A stretch of DNA of 64,000 nucleotides from Nostoc spongiaeforme FACHB-130 (GCF_014698475.1 NZ_JACJTB010000039.1:1-64000); one strand, 5' to 3'; counted from the first letter of the stretch, positions 17,263-26,370 are shown. Notes: generated by a model from the letters alone, not told the origin. Made by a program: numbers and translations.

Positions 17263-17475
17263 TTATATTTTCCTGTCTGGGTCTGCTTGGGGCAATATCG
17301 ATTTATCTTCATCTAAGGTTGGTACAGGTACACCTAACATTCGCCTTGCAGATTCTTCTGCTAATTGCCGGTCTTGCTCGTTATCAAACTGGCTTTCATC
17401 TAATAAATATTTGTGTCTGATGGCTTCATCTCGATTTGGGCGAGATCCATTTTTCCATCTGTAATTAAATGTCAT
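17263..17475 (-). CDS. 70-residue protein of unknown function
   Basis: Not recognised. The sequence is hydrophilic and charged (MTFNYRWKNGSRPNRDEAIRH, then NEQDRQLAEESARRMLGVPVP) with one likely amphipathic helix. ATG 17475 is preferred; a TTG nine bases earlier is an alternative. The amino-acid make-up looks protein-like, with no membrane segment or Cys. It runs toward the toxin-antitoxin pair, with repeat array B between. It may be a small regulatory or adaptor protein; nothing firm can be said. Confidence 0.5.
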   Translation of the reverse strand: MTFNYRWKNGSRPNRDEAIRHKYLLDESQFDNEQDRQLAEESARRMLGVPVPTLDEDKSILPQADPDRKI

Positions 17476-17882
17476 AAATTCCAATGCACTACAATTGTGC
17501 TTGAGTTTTACTGTATTGATCCTATCTAGTTAATTGAGGGTTGTAATCTACCACAAGTTGAAATAAATTCCCATTTTTCTTGTTAAGAATGTTCACAATT
17601 GTCATTTCAGCTTAATTCTTCTAGTAGAGGATAGAGCTAATGATAAATGCCTATACTGCAATTACCAAGCAATGAATTAATCAGCCCGTAGTTTCACAGC
17701 AGCTATGGGCTGTTTCTTCAGTTTTTACCTATCTTGATTTCGGCATATACCAAAAGAAATGGCAACAATCCAACTACTACTTCAGGCTATGAATAATTAA
17801 TGCTGATGATAGATTGGCTGCACATATCGAACTTGTTAATCTGTAATTGTCAGAAAAAACATTAACTAAAAACAACAAACAC
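17476..17882. other. Intergenic stretch with one hairpin
   Basis: About 400 AT-rich bases. A hairpin near 17681-17708 (CAGCCC/GGGCTG outer stem) followed by TTTCTTC could be a weak terminator. No other signal is visible. Confidence 0.4.
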
Positions 17883-18155
17883 ATGAACATTCTTGCTTGG
17901 ATTATCTTAGGCTTAATCGCTGGTGCTATTGCTAAAGCTATCTACCCTGGTCATCAAGGCGGCGGCATTCTGGGAACAATTTTGTTAGGTATTATCGGTG
18001 CATTTGTCGGTGGTAGCTTAGGAGTATTCTTCAGTACGGGAAATTTTGCTCTAGCAGCTCCTACTCTTAGCATCCCTGGTATTTTAGTGGCAGTTTTAGG
18101 AGCAATTGTCGCTGTCTTCTTGTGGAACTTGTTAACTCGTCGCAGTGCTGTTTAA
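17883..18155 (+). CDS. GlsB/YeaQ/YmgE family stress-associated membrane protein
   Basis: A 90-residue protein, nearly all membrane: three hydrophobic helices with Gly-rich packing (WIILGLIAGAIAKAI, GTILLGIIGAFVGG, GILVAVLGAIVAVFLWNLL) and the family phrase PGHQGGG after helix 1. This matches transglycosylase-associated/GlsB proteins of unknown mechanism, induced by stress in several bacteria. ATG 17883 begins the first helix; an in-frame TTG-type start 36 bases earlier would add a charged tail not seen in the family. Two hairpins follow. Confidence 0.9.
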   Translation: MNILAWIILGLIAGAIAKAIYPGHQGGGILGTILLGIIGAFVGGSLGVFFSTGNFALAAPTLSIPGILVAVLGAIVAVFLWNLLTRRSAV

Positions 18156-18182
18156 TTTAATTGACTGTAATTTATATTAAGC

Positions 18183-18263
18183 ATCAGGGAGCTTTTGTTA
18201 TTATTTTATCCCTGAATTTATTTGAAAAATAATAGCGTTAGTTTACTTAGAACTAACGCTATT
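18183..18263 (+). terminator. Double hairpin after the GlsB-like gene
   Basis: First stem TCAGGGA (18184-18190) with 18209-18215. Second, perfect 13-bp arms 18231-18243 and 18251-18263 with a 7-base loop. Either could end transcription; the second lacks a strong T-run. Confidence 0.6.
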
Positions 18264-18295
18264 ATAGTTTGTATTAGTAAATCAATAAACCCCGC

Positions 18296-18365
18296 AGACT
18301 GGAAGTCTAAGGCTATACAAACAAAGCCTGCACTTCGACAAGCTCAGTGACCACCTTCGCAGGCT
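18296..18365. repeat. Dispersed AGACTGGA-type element (short copy)
   Basis: Begins AGACTGGAAGTCTAAGGC and continues with TACAAACA, like the start of the element at 38495-38603. It contains an inner GCCTGC/GCAGGC stem and the CTTCGACAAGCTCAGTGA segment. It looks like a partial relative of that element. Confidence 0.5.
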
Positions 18366-18491
18366 AATTATATGCTTACGGTTTTGACAAAACAGAATTT
18401 TGCGGATTTTGGCAGTGAGTGTTGATCCAAAGGTTTATGATACGAGTAGGTAGCTTAAAATACTGAGTTAACCAAGCGATCGCCTAGCATT

Positions 18492-19757
18492 TTAAAACCT
18501 ACCATTTCCTTGAATAATATGCTTGACGGTAGTCAAGGTTTCCAAGCTAATAAATCCGCGACGGTGGCCTTTTTGGTTAGACATTCCTAAGAATACTGAG
18601 TCTCCCCGTGAAGGGTTGCGTGAGAATCGAGGGGAAGTGTTGATGTAGGTAGAGGCGCTATTCACACCTAGGGCAAACTGTCGGCTTTCTTGATAAGATT
18701 CAGTCACAATACAGTCAGCATGACCGCTACTGTATTGATTAATCCAAGCGATCGCACCTTCTAAGCTATCCACTAGTTTAAAAGCAACAGTCTTAGTTAA
18801 GTAAGGATTGCCCCATTCGGTTTCCTTGGCTAGTTGCAATTGGGGAAAAGCTTCGACTAACTCTGCATCACCTTTGATTTCAAAGCCTTTTTCTTTCAAA
18901 CTATTCCACAGCACAGACAGCGATGATGGCATAGCTTGGCGATGAATTAAGACTTTTTCGATCGCATTTACCGGGTCTGGTTCGCTTTGATGGCTATCGA
19001 GAATCATCCAGCGTACCATCTCTAAGCTGCCATTGAGTGACCAGTACAGGTAACAGTTGCCCATTGCGGATTTTAACACTGGGCAGGTTGCTTGTCGCAT
19101 TACCTGTTGCGCCAAGCTGGAACGTCCGTAGGGAATGACTAAATTGAGATACTGGTCTTGGGTAACTAAATCCCGTACAGAAGCACCATGTTCGGCGGTG
19201 ACTAGTTCTATGCAACCAGGTGGTAGTCCCACTTCTTCCACAGCATTTTGCAGTACCTCGGCGATCGCAGCGTTAGAATGACTGGCTTCTGTACTACCTT
19301 TAAGAATGATACTATTGCCAGTTTTAATACACAAACCTGCGGCGATCGCACCTAAATCGGGAAATGCCTCATAAACAAAAGCAATCACTCCTAAAGCCAT
19401 CAATTGCGAGTAACTTTGAGAGTCTTCTGGTTGATAGTCAGCATTCCTCACCCGCCGCAGGGGATCTGATAGTTCACCCAAGCGCCGCAGTATTTCGACG
19501 GTGGTTTCTAGTCGTTTGGGGGTGAGTTTCAGCCAATCTAAAATCAACTCTGGTACAGCCATTTCTTTACTAGCTTCTAAATCCAGAGTATTGGCTTCTA
19601 AAATATCATCAAAAGACGTTTCTAGAGCCTGCGCCATTGCCAACACAGCTCGACTGCGGTCTACTCCCTTGGTCAAACCCAACTTCAAGGAAGCCTGAAA
19701 AGCGCGTTTGGCGCTTTTCATTGGTTCAGGGTAATCTTGTATAACTTCAACGGTCAT
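18492..19757 (-). CDS. proA: Gamma-glutamyl phosphate reductase-like protein (ProA paralogue lacking the catalytic Cys)
   Basis: A 421-residue member of the aldehyde-dehydrogenase-fold ProA family. Conserved stretches include LCIKTGNSIILKGSTEASHSN and LETLTTVKHI at the end. ProA reduces glutamyl-5-phosphate to glutamate semialdehyde in proline synthesis, using a Cys in the motif CNAxE followed by LVH. Here that motif reads DPVNAIEKVLIH, with Val 263 in place of Cys. The YEARP segment is YEAFP. A standard ProA would not work without the Cys, so this is either inactive, altered in reaction, or using another residue. It is co-directional with, and 4 bases from, the upstream membrane protein gene. 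ATG 19757 is the natural start. Confidence 0.85.
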   Translation of the reverse strand: MTVEVIQDYPEPMKSAKRAFQASLKLGLTKGVDRSRAVLAMAQALETSFDDILEANTLDLEASKEMAVPELILDWLKLTPKRLETTVEILRRLGELSDPLRRVRNADYQPEDSQSYSQLMALGVIAFVYEAFPDLGAIAAGLCIKTGNSIILKGSTEASHSNAAIAEVLQNAVEEVGLPPGCIELVTAEHGASVRDLVTQDQYLNLVIPYGRSSLAQQVMRQATCPVLKSAMGNCYLYWSLNGSLEMVRWMILDSHQSEPDPVNAIEKVLIHRQAMPSSLSVLWNSLKEKGFEIKGDAELVEAFPQLQLAKETEWGNPYLTKTVAFKLVDSLEGAIAWINQYSSGHADCIVTESYQESRQFALGVNSASTYINTSPRFSRNPSRGDSVFLGMSNQKGHRRGFISLETLTTVKHIIQGNGRF

Positions 19758-19761
19758 TGGG

Positions 19762-20169
19762 TTAACGTCGGTAGGTAAGCCAGACCATGAGTGCTGGCAG
19801 AATAGCTAATATCACTGCCACTATTGCCCAAGCAACAATGCTGGAACCTTTGGCTAGTTTCAATGCTAATGGTAGCCAAATAATCACTAGCACAAAAATA
19901 ATGCCCAGGGCGATTGGTAGATAGCTTTCTCCCAAGCGGGGATGAACAACATGCCAGGCATTTCCCGTCCAGCGCCAAGACCGCTTGTAGGGATAAGTGG
20001 TCGAAAGTTGTTCAAGGATATGCCCATTATCTTGGACAACAAAGATTTGTTGACAGCGATCGCAGCCAAATGCTTCTGTAAGGGTAATCGGAACTAACCG
20101 TCCCCGACGGCGGCAGGGACAGGGATATTCCTGGTTAAAGTCAATTTTTTCGGGTTTTTGATGATGCAC
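19762..20169 (-). CDS. Zinc-ribbon-like membrane protein, function unknown
   Basis: A 135-residue protein. The N-terminal part has two Cys pairs (PCPCRRRG and CDRC, with 16 residues between), enough for a zinc ribbon. Residues 85-130 form two membrane helices. The start is GTG at 20169. The stop is 4 bases before the ProA-like start, so the two genes are probably co-transcribed. That association is the only clue to its role; the family was not recognised. Confidence 0.7.
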   Translation of the reverse strand: MHHQKPEKIDFNQEYPCPCRRRGRLVPITLTEAFGCDRCQQIFVVQDNGHILEQLSTTYPYKRSWRWTGNAWHVVHPRLGESYLPIALGIIFVLVIIWLPLALKLAKGSSIVAWAIVAVILAILPALMVWLTYRR

Positions 20170-20686
20170 AAGCGTTCTACTAACTTGAGCGTGTTTTTCA
20201 TAAGTTGGAGATTTCCTTTCCCGGCTGAATGCCTTGGGAATTGGCGAATCTCACAAGCAACTGTTTATATAAATAGCGAAGCCAGGTAAATACTGCCATG
20301 ATTAACAACAGCGTTGATTCCCAATTTTAAAAAAATAGGTATATATATCTGTTGTCTGGTGCGGTAGCTGGCAATCTTGTTGCAAGATTTCCGGCTGTTC
20401 ATCTGTGGCTTTCAAAGTAATATCGTCCAACTTTTGGGGCATTTATTGTGCTTACATATCTAATACAATTCTAAGCTTACGCCGCAACTACTAGGAAAAC
20501 CAACTGTTGCACAAGGCTACTTTGACAATCTAGTAATTTTTTTAGGAACACTTTTTAAATTCTACCGAGCATGAAACAGAAAGCAGGATATTTTTTTCCT
20601 GATTTTTGTTCACTTAATCAAAATCGTAATCGGCTGAAGCTTATTATCTTCAACCGATTGATAAGTTTTAATTTAGCTTTTTTCAG
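20170..20686. other. Intergenic stretch, no gene seen
   Basis: About 500 AT-rich bases with a TATATATAT run near 20340 and a short AATCTTG/CAAGATT inverted repeat near 20371-20387. No coding frame or promoter pair convinces. Confidence 0.4.
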
Positions 20687-20758
20687 AGCGGGTAACGCGA
20701 TTCGAACGCGCGACATCAACCTTGGCAAGGTTGCGCTCTACCACTGAGCTATACCCGC
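20687..20758 (-). tRNA. tRNA-Gly (anticodon GCC)
   Basis: A 72-base cloverleaf on the minus strand: acceptor GCGGGTA/TACCCGC, D loop GCTCAGTGGTAGAGC, anticodon loop TTGCCAA, T loop TTCGAAT and discriminator T, as usual for glycine tRNAs. CCA is not encoded. Confidence 0.97.
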
Positions 20759-20815
20759 AAACTTCACATTTACTATATTGTCAGATATTTTTTGATTTGT
20801 CAACCCCTAAGTTTT

Positions 20816-20895
20816 AGTCAATAGTCAATAGTCAATAGTCATTTGTCCTTTGTGCTTTGTGATTAGACCATTGACCATTGACCACTGACTACTGA
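20816..20895. repeat. 7-bp AATAGTC short tandem repeat tract
   Basis: AGTCAAT repeated at 20816-20841, then the loose complement ATTGACCATTGACC up to 20895. Typical short tandem repeats of filamentous cyanobacteria. It reaches the ribH 3' end. Confidence 0.6.
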
Positions 20896-21446
20896 CTGTT
20901 AACGATTGACTCTTGACCTGGAGCAGCAGGTAAAGGCTGGGGATTTAAAGTGTACGTCTCTGTGAGGTTAGAGCGTAACTTCCGCATCAGGCTGGCCATT
21001 TCTAGAGCGTTCATGGCATAATCCCAGCCATGATTCGCTTTAATTCCTGCCCGTTCTAGGGCTTGCTGCATTGTATCTACTGTCAAAATGCCAAAAATTA
21101 CCGGAACTCCGGTTTGAAAGCTGGCGGCGGCAATGCCTTTGGCTACTTCCGAAGACACATAATCAAAGTGGGGCGTTTGTCCGCGAATAACTGCACCCAA
21201 ACAAATGATCGCGTCATAACGCTGGGAAAGTGCTAGTTGACGTGCAACAATTGGCACTTCAAAACTTCCCGGAACCCAAACATAATCGACTTGATTACCG
21301 TGGGGGTTGGGGTCTACACCATGACGTTTTAAGCAATCTTGACATCCTTCCAGCAGCTTTGCAGTAACAAGGTCATTAAATCGACCAATAACCAGTGCGA
21401 AACGCAAGGGTTCAGTTTGAGTAAAAGTTCCCTCAAAAACTGCCAT
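20889..21446 (-). CDS. ribH: 6,7-dimethyl-8-ribityllumazine synthase
   Basis: A 185-residue protein of riboflavin synthesis that condenses 5-amino-6-ribitylaminouracil with dihydroxybutanone phosphate. Conserved motifs: [31 protein letters not shown], and [17 protein letters not shown] with the catalytic His in the HFDYV stretch. The last 20 residues ([18 protein letters not shown]) go beyond the family and lie within the AATAGTC repeat region, so are probably repeat-derived. Lumazine synthase forms cage-like oligomers in the cytoplasm. Confidence 0.96.
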   Translation of the reverse strand: MAVFEGTFTQTEPLRFALVIGRFNDLVTAKLLEGCQDCLKRHGVDPNPHGNQVDYVWVPGSFEVPIVARQLALSQRYDAIICLGAVIRGQTPHFDYVSSEVAKGIAAASFQTGVPVIFGILTVDTMQQALERAGIKANHGWDYAMNALEMASLMRKLRSNLTETYTLNPQPLPAAPGQESIVNSQ

Positions 21447-21647
21447 GACTGCCTCTTAATCAACTATACTCTTGTCAATATACATTTCTTCTTTGCCGGT
21501 GGTTGAGATGAAGCGCACAATTACGGCAGAATCAGAAGCCAGAATCGGCTATGTTTTTTAGACTTCTTGCAGAATCAACTGCTGTAATTATTTCTATGTT
21601 CTCCTGATTTTTTCCCAAGTGATTCTGAAATATTACTTCATACAAGT

Positions 21648-22379
21648 CTATCGAATCATCTCTTCTAGAGATGGAAATAAGATTTTCTCTGCTTGGGCGC
21701 GATCGCTACATTCTTCGGCTGGTAAACTGCACATACAAGCAGCATTGGTAATATCGGTAATTTGACCGCGCAAGCATTTTATACTCTGAATGACTAAATA
21801 CGCTGCAAAAATAGCTATTAGTGTAGCTACTAATAAACTAATGACTCCATCTGCCCATGTCCAATTTAGCCAAATAACTGCGATCGCAGCCAACACCGCC
21901 CCCACTGAACTAGCGACATCCGCCAAGAGATGCAGAAAAGCACCCCGGATATTCAAGTCTTGATGACTGCATCCATGTAGATATAAAGCATTAAAACTGT
22001 TAATGCCCAAGCCAATTAAGGCTGTGGTTAACATTGGGATACCGAGAATCTCAACATCTGGAGATTGCAACCTTTCCAAAGCTTCTTTGACTATCCAGCC
22101 CGCAATACAAGCTAAACTAATCCCGTTTACCAAGGCTGCCAAAATATCTAATCGGTAGCGTCCCAATACATTGTGCTTCGATATAGATTGAGATAGCCAG
22201 GAAGCTACTAGTGCTAAACCCAACGCTGCAACATCCGAGAGAATGTGTTCAGCATCGGCTAATAGAGACAGGCTGTGACTCCAAATTCCTGCACTCAATT
22301 CCACACAAAAAAATACACTGAGTAAAACTAAGGCAGTCCACAAAGCCTGAAATTTTTGTTTCACCTGGCTTGATTGCAT
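21648..22379 (-). CDS. Cation diffusion facilitator transporter lacking the usual C-terminal domain
   Basis: Six membrane helices of the CDF family. Both metal-site motifs are present: DAEHILSD in helix 2 and HLLADVASS in helix 5, each an HxxxD. CDF proteins export Zn2+, Co2+ or Fe2+ in exchange for protons. After helix 6 only about 35 residues remain, with three Cys (CMCSLPAEEC), instead of the roughly 80-residue cytoplasmic dimerisation domain. ATG 22379 (243 residues) has TAGGT at a good distance; the frame stays open to 22604, adding up to 75 residues, and an ATG near 22457 is another option. Confidence 0.85.
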   Translation of the reverse strand: MQSSQVKQKFQALWTALVLLSVFFCVELSAGIWSHSLSLLADAEHILSDVAALGLALVASWLSQSISKHNVLGRYRLDILAALVNGISLACIAGWIVKEALERLQSPDVEILGIPMLTTALIGLGINSFNALYLHGCSHQDLNIRGAFLHLLADVASSVGAVLAAIAVIWLNWTWADGVISLLVATLIAIFAAYLVIQSIKCLRGQITDITNAACMCSLPAEECSDRAQAEKILFPSLEEMIR

Positions 22380-22708
22380 CGAATCTGACCTAATATACGT
22401 ACTGGAGTTTCTCTCCAATAATACGCTATCAGTCAGATACTCTCCCTCTGACAGCATCATTCCTGAGATACCTGAATACCTGTAAATTCTCGTATTTAAT
22501 GTACCAGCTTCTTTGTTAACGATGGAGTAAATCAGGTTTAATAGCGGGTAAAAATCAATCTTGATGACAATCTGTAGTGGGGTGACCGAATTAAAACATA
22601 ACAATAAAAGCGATCGCCTAAATTGAGTGATTTATTTTCTAGAGCGATCGCCATCTGCTAAAAGTAGTATTTTTCAGATAGTAGTGAATATTTCCCACTC
22701 ACAGTTAA

Positions 22709-23134
22709 CTATCTGTAATACCTATCGTCTCTGTCATATCTATCATTTCTGTCATATCTATCATTTCTGTCATATCTATCATTTCTGTCATACCTGTCAT
22801 TTCTGTTATATCTGTCATTTCTGTCATACCTGTCATTTCTGTCATACCTGCCATTTCTGCCATTACCAACTGCAAACTCAGCGCGACAACCATTTCGTAC
22901 CCAGATCCGATTTCCTCGGTAGCCCCAATTGTCTCGACAACTAGCGTTAGATAATTGTCTAACAAACCTTACTCTACCTCTACCGGGAACAGAACAAGTA
23001 TTTCTCTGATTATCTCGGCTAGAACAAGTTATAATCTCTTGGGCTGAAGCCGGGGTGGCAGCGCCTAAAAGTGTACCGATGCTAATACTAGCAGCCATGA
23101 ATGTAGCTGCAATTATGGGAAAACGCATAACCAT
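22709..23134 (-). CDS. DUF3011 exported protein with an Asp-Arg-Asn-Asp-Arg-Tyr repeat tail
   Basis: A 141-residue protein with a signal peptide (AATFMAASISIGTLLGAATPASA, cut near residue 31). Residues 33-92 fit DUF3011: four Cys, VRFVRQLSNASC, WGYRGNRIWV and NGCRAEF. Residues 95-141 are about eight imperfect copies of the hexapeptide DRNDRY. The repeat is encoded by an 18-bp tandem DNA repeat. The protein should be periplasmic or extracellular; DUF3011 function is unknown. The number of hexapeptides could vary by slippage. Confidence 0.85.
   Translation of the reverse strand: MVMRFPIIAATFMAASISIGTLLGAATPASAQEIITCSSRDNQRNTCSVPGRGRVRFVRQLSNASCRDNWGYRGNRIWVRNGCRAEFAVGNGRNGRYDRNDRYDRNDRYNRNDRYDRNDRYDRNDRYDRNDRYDRDDRYYR
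22724..22865. repeat. 18-bp tandem repeat coding the DRNDRY tail
   Basis: Copies of TCTGTCATATCTATCATT on the plus strand, about seven to eight units with few changes (18 bp = six codons). Lies within the DUF3011 gene. Confidence 0.85.
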
Positions 23135-23723
23135 ATCAACTATTAGACTGATTCAGTAATTTTCAACAAGAACTATAATAATTGTAGCGAAATAAATTAA
23201 TAGGTAATTTTGCTATTAAAATTCCATATAAATGTTCTTTGCGCCTAGAAAAATAAAGAATTCAAGAGTCATAAGTCTGAATTTTGAAGAATAAATCAAG
23301 CTTTTCTGGGATATAAATTTTAATATTTTAGGAGTAGTAGCTATTAAACTCTGACAAGTACTATTGCTGTATTTTGTATTCTTACCAATAATTAAATATT
23401 ATTAACTACATTTAAGCAGAAACACTTTTTACGGAATTAATAGTTATCTTGAACCTGATGGTCAAGTATATTTTCTGCTGAGATATTCTAGCCTAATCAA
23501 AGTCAGGAGAAATATAGGCATCCGGTTTGATTTCTAAATTTATTTGTGCAGATAGGGAGTAGGGAGTAGGAAAGAAAGCTTGTCTAGGTGTCCTGATTGT
23601 TTTGAGAAATCAAATATGATTCCTGTATCAAATAGTACTGCTATAAAATTACTGGCCATTAACTTGAATAAACTGCGGCGCTAACTAGATATAAGTAAAA
23701 CATTATTAACTTAGGAGTCTGCG
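23135..23723. other. Long intergenic stretch containing a dispersed repeat
   Basis: About 590 AT-rich bases. A dispersed element at 23512-23570 (ATATAGGCATCCGGTTTGAT, then GGGAGTAGGGAGTAGG) has an inverted relative at 51741-51814. An AGGAG ribosome site precedes the following gene at 23712-23716. No other gene. Confidence 0.5.
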
Positions 23724-25091
23724 ATGGAACCGCTTGACTTGAAATGGATACGTAGCCAGTTTCCAGCACTAACACAAAAAATCAATAATCAACCTGCTAT
23801 TTTTTTCGATGGGCCGGGTGGGACTCAAGTACCAGGGGCGGTATTAGATGCGATGAATGACTATCTGGTGAGGTCAAATGCTAATGCTCATGGGTATTTT
23901 GCCACCAGTGCGCGTACAGATGCTACTATTAACTCTGCCCGTGCAGCGATCGCAGATTTTCTTGGATGTGATAGTGATGAGGTGGTATTTGGTGCAAATA
24001 TGACCACTCTCACTTTTAGTTTGAGTCGGGCGATTGGTCGAGAATTGCAGCCAGGTGATGAAATTATTGTGACACGGCTAGATCACTATGCCAATGTTTC
24101 TTCTTGGTATGGGTTAGAAGAAAAAGGTGTAATTATCCGCGTTGTCGATATTAATGTTGATGACTGCACCTTAGACATGAATGAACTAGAACGGCTGATT
24201 AACCCAAAAACAAAATTAGTCGCCGTCAGTTATGCTTCCAACGCTGTGGGTACGATTAATGATATTGCGGCGATCGCAAATTTAGCCCATAGTGTTGGTG
24301 CTTGGGTATTCGTCGATGCAGTCCACTATGCGCCCCACGCACCAATTAATGTCCATCACTTAGATTGCGACTTTTTAGCTTGTTCTGCTTATAAATTCTT
24401 TGGCCCTCATGTTGGAGTTTTGTACGGTAAACGAGAACATCTAGAACGTTTGCAACCATATAAAGTCAAACCTGCACCCGACGAAGTTCCCTCACGCTGG
24501 GAAACAGGGACTTTGAATCATGAAGGTTTAGCTGGGGTAATTGCAGCAATTAACTATTTAACTAAACTTGGTTGTCATGTTGCGCCTGCAATTGATAACG
24601 AACTAGTTACAGCTTTAATTGCAGCCGATAAAGAAGGGTTACAAACCTTTAGTTGTCCCCGCTTTCTCAAATCATCAGAACCAGCAAGTATTACATCGGC
24701 CTATCACAGTCGCCGTGCGGCTTTAGTTGCAGCCATGTCCGCTATCCAACAATACGAACGGGAACTGAGTCACAAATTAATTGCTGGACTCTTAGAAATT
24801 CCTGGGTTAAGCTGCTATGGCATCACCGACTCGACTCGTTTAGCTTGGCGGACACCAACAGTAGGTGTAAGACTAGCTAATAAAACCCCTGAAACTATCG
24901 CCAAAGCATTAGGTGATCGCGGTATTTTTACATGGCATGGTCATTTTTATGCCCTAGGTTTAATAGAGAGGTTAGGTGTAGAAAATAGTGGTGGTTTACT
25001 GCGAATTGGATTAGCACACTACAACACCATCGAAGAAATTCATCAGTTATTGTATGTGTTGCAAGAAATAGCAGAGCTTCCTGATGATTAA
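23724..25091 (+). CDS. Class V aminotransferase / cysteine desulfurase-like protein
   Basis: A 455-residue PLP enzyme. The PLP lysine is in ACSAYKFFGPHVG near residue 231, preceded by FVDAVHYAPH. The N-terminus (IFFDGPGGTQVP) and NANAHGYFATSARTDA match the branch of cysteine desulfurase-like proteins of unknown specificity, not canonical IscS or SufS. The usual catalytic Cys loop of IscS was not identified, so the reaction may be a lyase or transaminase on another amino acid. It sits 47 bases before the amidohydrolase gene on the same strand. ATG 23724 has AGGAG 7 bases upstream. Confidence 0.85.
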   Translation: MEPLDLKWIRSQFPALTQKINNQPAIFFDGPGGTQVPGAVLDAMNDYLVRSNANAHGYFATSARTDATINSARAAIADFLGCDSDEVVFGANMTTLTFSLSRAIGRELQPGDEIIVTRLDHYANVSSWYGLEEKGVIIRVVDINVDDCTLDMNELERLINPKTKLVAVSYASNAVGTINDIAAIANLAHSVGAWVFVDAVHYAPHAPINVHHLDCDFLACSAYKFFGPHVGVLYGKREHLERLQPYKVKPAPDEVPSRWETGTLNHEGLAGVIAAINYLTKLGCHVAPAIDNELVTALIAADKEGLQTFSCPRFLKSSEPASITSAYHSRRAALVAAMSAIQQYERELSHKLIAGLLEIPGLSCYGITDSTRLAWRTPTVGVRLANKTPETIAKALGDRGIFTWHGHFYALGLIERLGVENSGGLLRIGLAHYNTIEEIHQLLYVLQEIAELPDD

Positions 25092-25137
25092 TTTCTCTTT
25101 TTCAAGATACGGGGTTATCTTAACCCCGTGAGGTTTT

Positions 25138-26370
25138 ATGGAAAATCACCTAAAATATTACGATTTAGTATTACTGAACGGCTGGGTAATTGACCCCAGT
25201 CAATCACTGAATGGTCGTTTTGATATTGCTATCCGGGATGGTAAAATTGCCGCAATTACCAAACAACTAAAAACTTATAAATCCCAGCTAACATTTGCAG
25301 CAGGTAATTATTTAATTTGTCCTGGATTTATTGATTTACATGTTCATGTTTATGAGTGGGTAACAACATTTGGTGTGCCGTCCGATGATGTTGGGATTAA
25401 TGCTGGTGTAACCACAATTGTTGATCAAGGTAGTAGTAGTCCGTTCACATTTACTGGCTTTAAATCAGATATTGTCGAGAAATCACAAACAGATGTCCGT
25501 AGTTTTCTGTTAGTTAACCATGCCATAGCCCAAACTATTGGTGACACAGTTTCCGGGTTAGAGAGTCCTGAAAAAATAGATATAGAAACCTTAATTAAAG
25601 TAGCGCAAGCAAATCCTAAAATTGTGCGCGGCTTTAAAGTCCACGCTGATTCCGGCTCAATATCACGCTGGGGAATGGACGTACTAAAATTAGCAAGAGA
25701 AGTAGGCGATCGCACTAATTTACCCTTATATGTTCATACTGGAGAATTGTTTCCGGTAGACGAAGCTAATCGCCCAAACCCCGAAAAGGTAGTAGAAAAT
25801 GCACTGTCATACATGAAACCTGGAGACATTTTAGGTCACTGCTACAGTTGTCAGCCAGATGGGTTAATGGGAAAGCGCACTCAAGTTCCAGAATGGTTGT
25901 TTGCAGCCATTGATCGCGGCATATTATTAGATGTAGGACATGGATTAAAATTCAGCTTTGGTACTGCAAAGCGGATGATGGCACAAGGTGTATTTCCTCA
26001 CACTATTAGCAGTGACGCTCACGGTAATTTCAAGAAACTGCATGATGATTCAACGCTGAATTATAGTTTGTGTGGCGGAATTTCTAAATTAATGGCGTTG
26101 GGACTAAATTTAACAGATGCGATCGCTGCTGTCACCACCAACCCAGCCCGCGTTTTAAAAGCCGATGCAGAACTTGGAACTTTAAAAGTTGGTTCTATTG
26201 CAGATATCACAATTCTCAAGTTAGTAGAAGATGATTGTTTACTTTTTGATGCTTTAGAACAACCATTAAAAGTTAAACAAAGACTCATTCCTGTTGCAGT
26301 GCTGCGTTCAGGTAAGTTAATTCAACCTAATTGTCGCTTGTTACGAGATTTAGTAGCAATTACCATGTAA
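25138..26370 (+). CDS. Amidohydrolase superfamily metal-dependent hydrolase
   Basis: A 410-residue TIM-barrel hydrolase. Metal ligands appear in order: HVHVYEW (first His pair, after PGFIDL), the bridging Lys in RGFKVHAD, His in YVHTGE, His in ILGHCYSC, and Asp in SSDAHG. The sequence resembles the amidohydrolase/deacetylase group near dihydroorotases and D-aminoacylases. Substrate is not known. The pairing with the PLP enzyme upstream suggests a shared pathway for an N-substituted amino acid. The frame is standard length. Confidence 0.87.
   Translation: MENHLKYYDLVLLNGWVIDPSQSLNGRFDIAIRDGKIAAITKQLKTYKSQLTFAAGNYLICPGFIDLHVHVYEWVTTFGVPSDDVGINAGVTTIVDQGSSSPFTFTGFKSDIVEKSQTDVRSFLLVNHAIAQTIGDTVSGLESPEKIDIETLIKVAQANPKIVRGFKVHADSGSISRWGMDVLKLAREVGDRTNLPLYVHTGELFPVDEANRPNPEKVVENALSYMKPGDILGHCYSCQPDGLMGKRTQVPEWLFAAIDRGILLDVGHGLKFSFGTAKRMMAQGVFPHTISSDAHGNFKKLHDDSTLNYSLCGGISKLMALGLNLTDAIAAVTTNPARVLKADAELGTLKVGSIADITILKLVEDDCLLFDALEQPLKVKQRLIPVAVLRSGKLIQPNCRLLRDLVAITM

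Noticed and set aside
21447-21647. psbZ next to ribH, as in some cyanobacteria
   Set aside because: No frame on either strand gives the two-helix psbZ product.
22705-22965. 86-codon minus-strand frame of MTEMTGMTEMID type
   Set aside because: Shadow of the DRNDRY repeat in the DUF3011 gene, in another frame.
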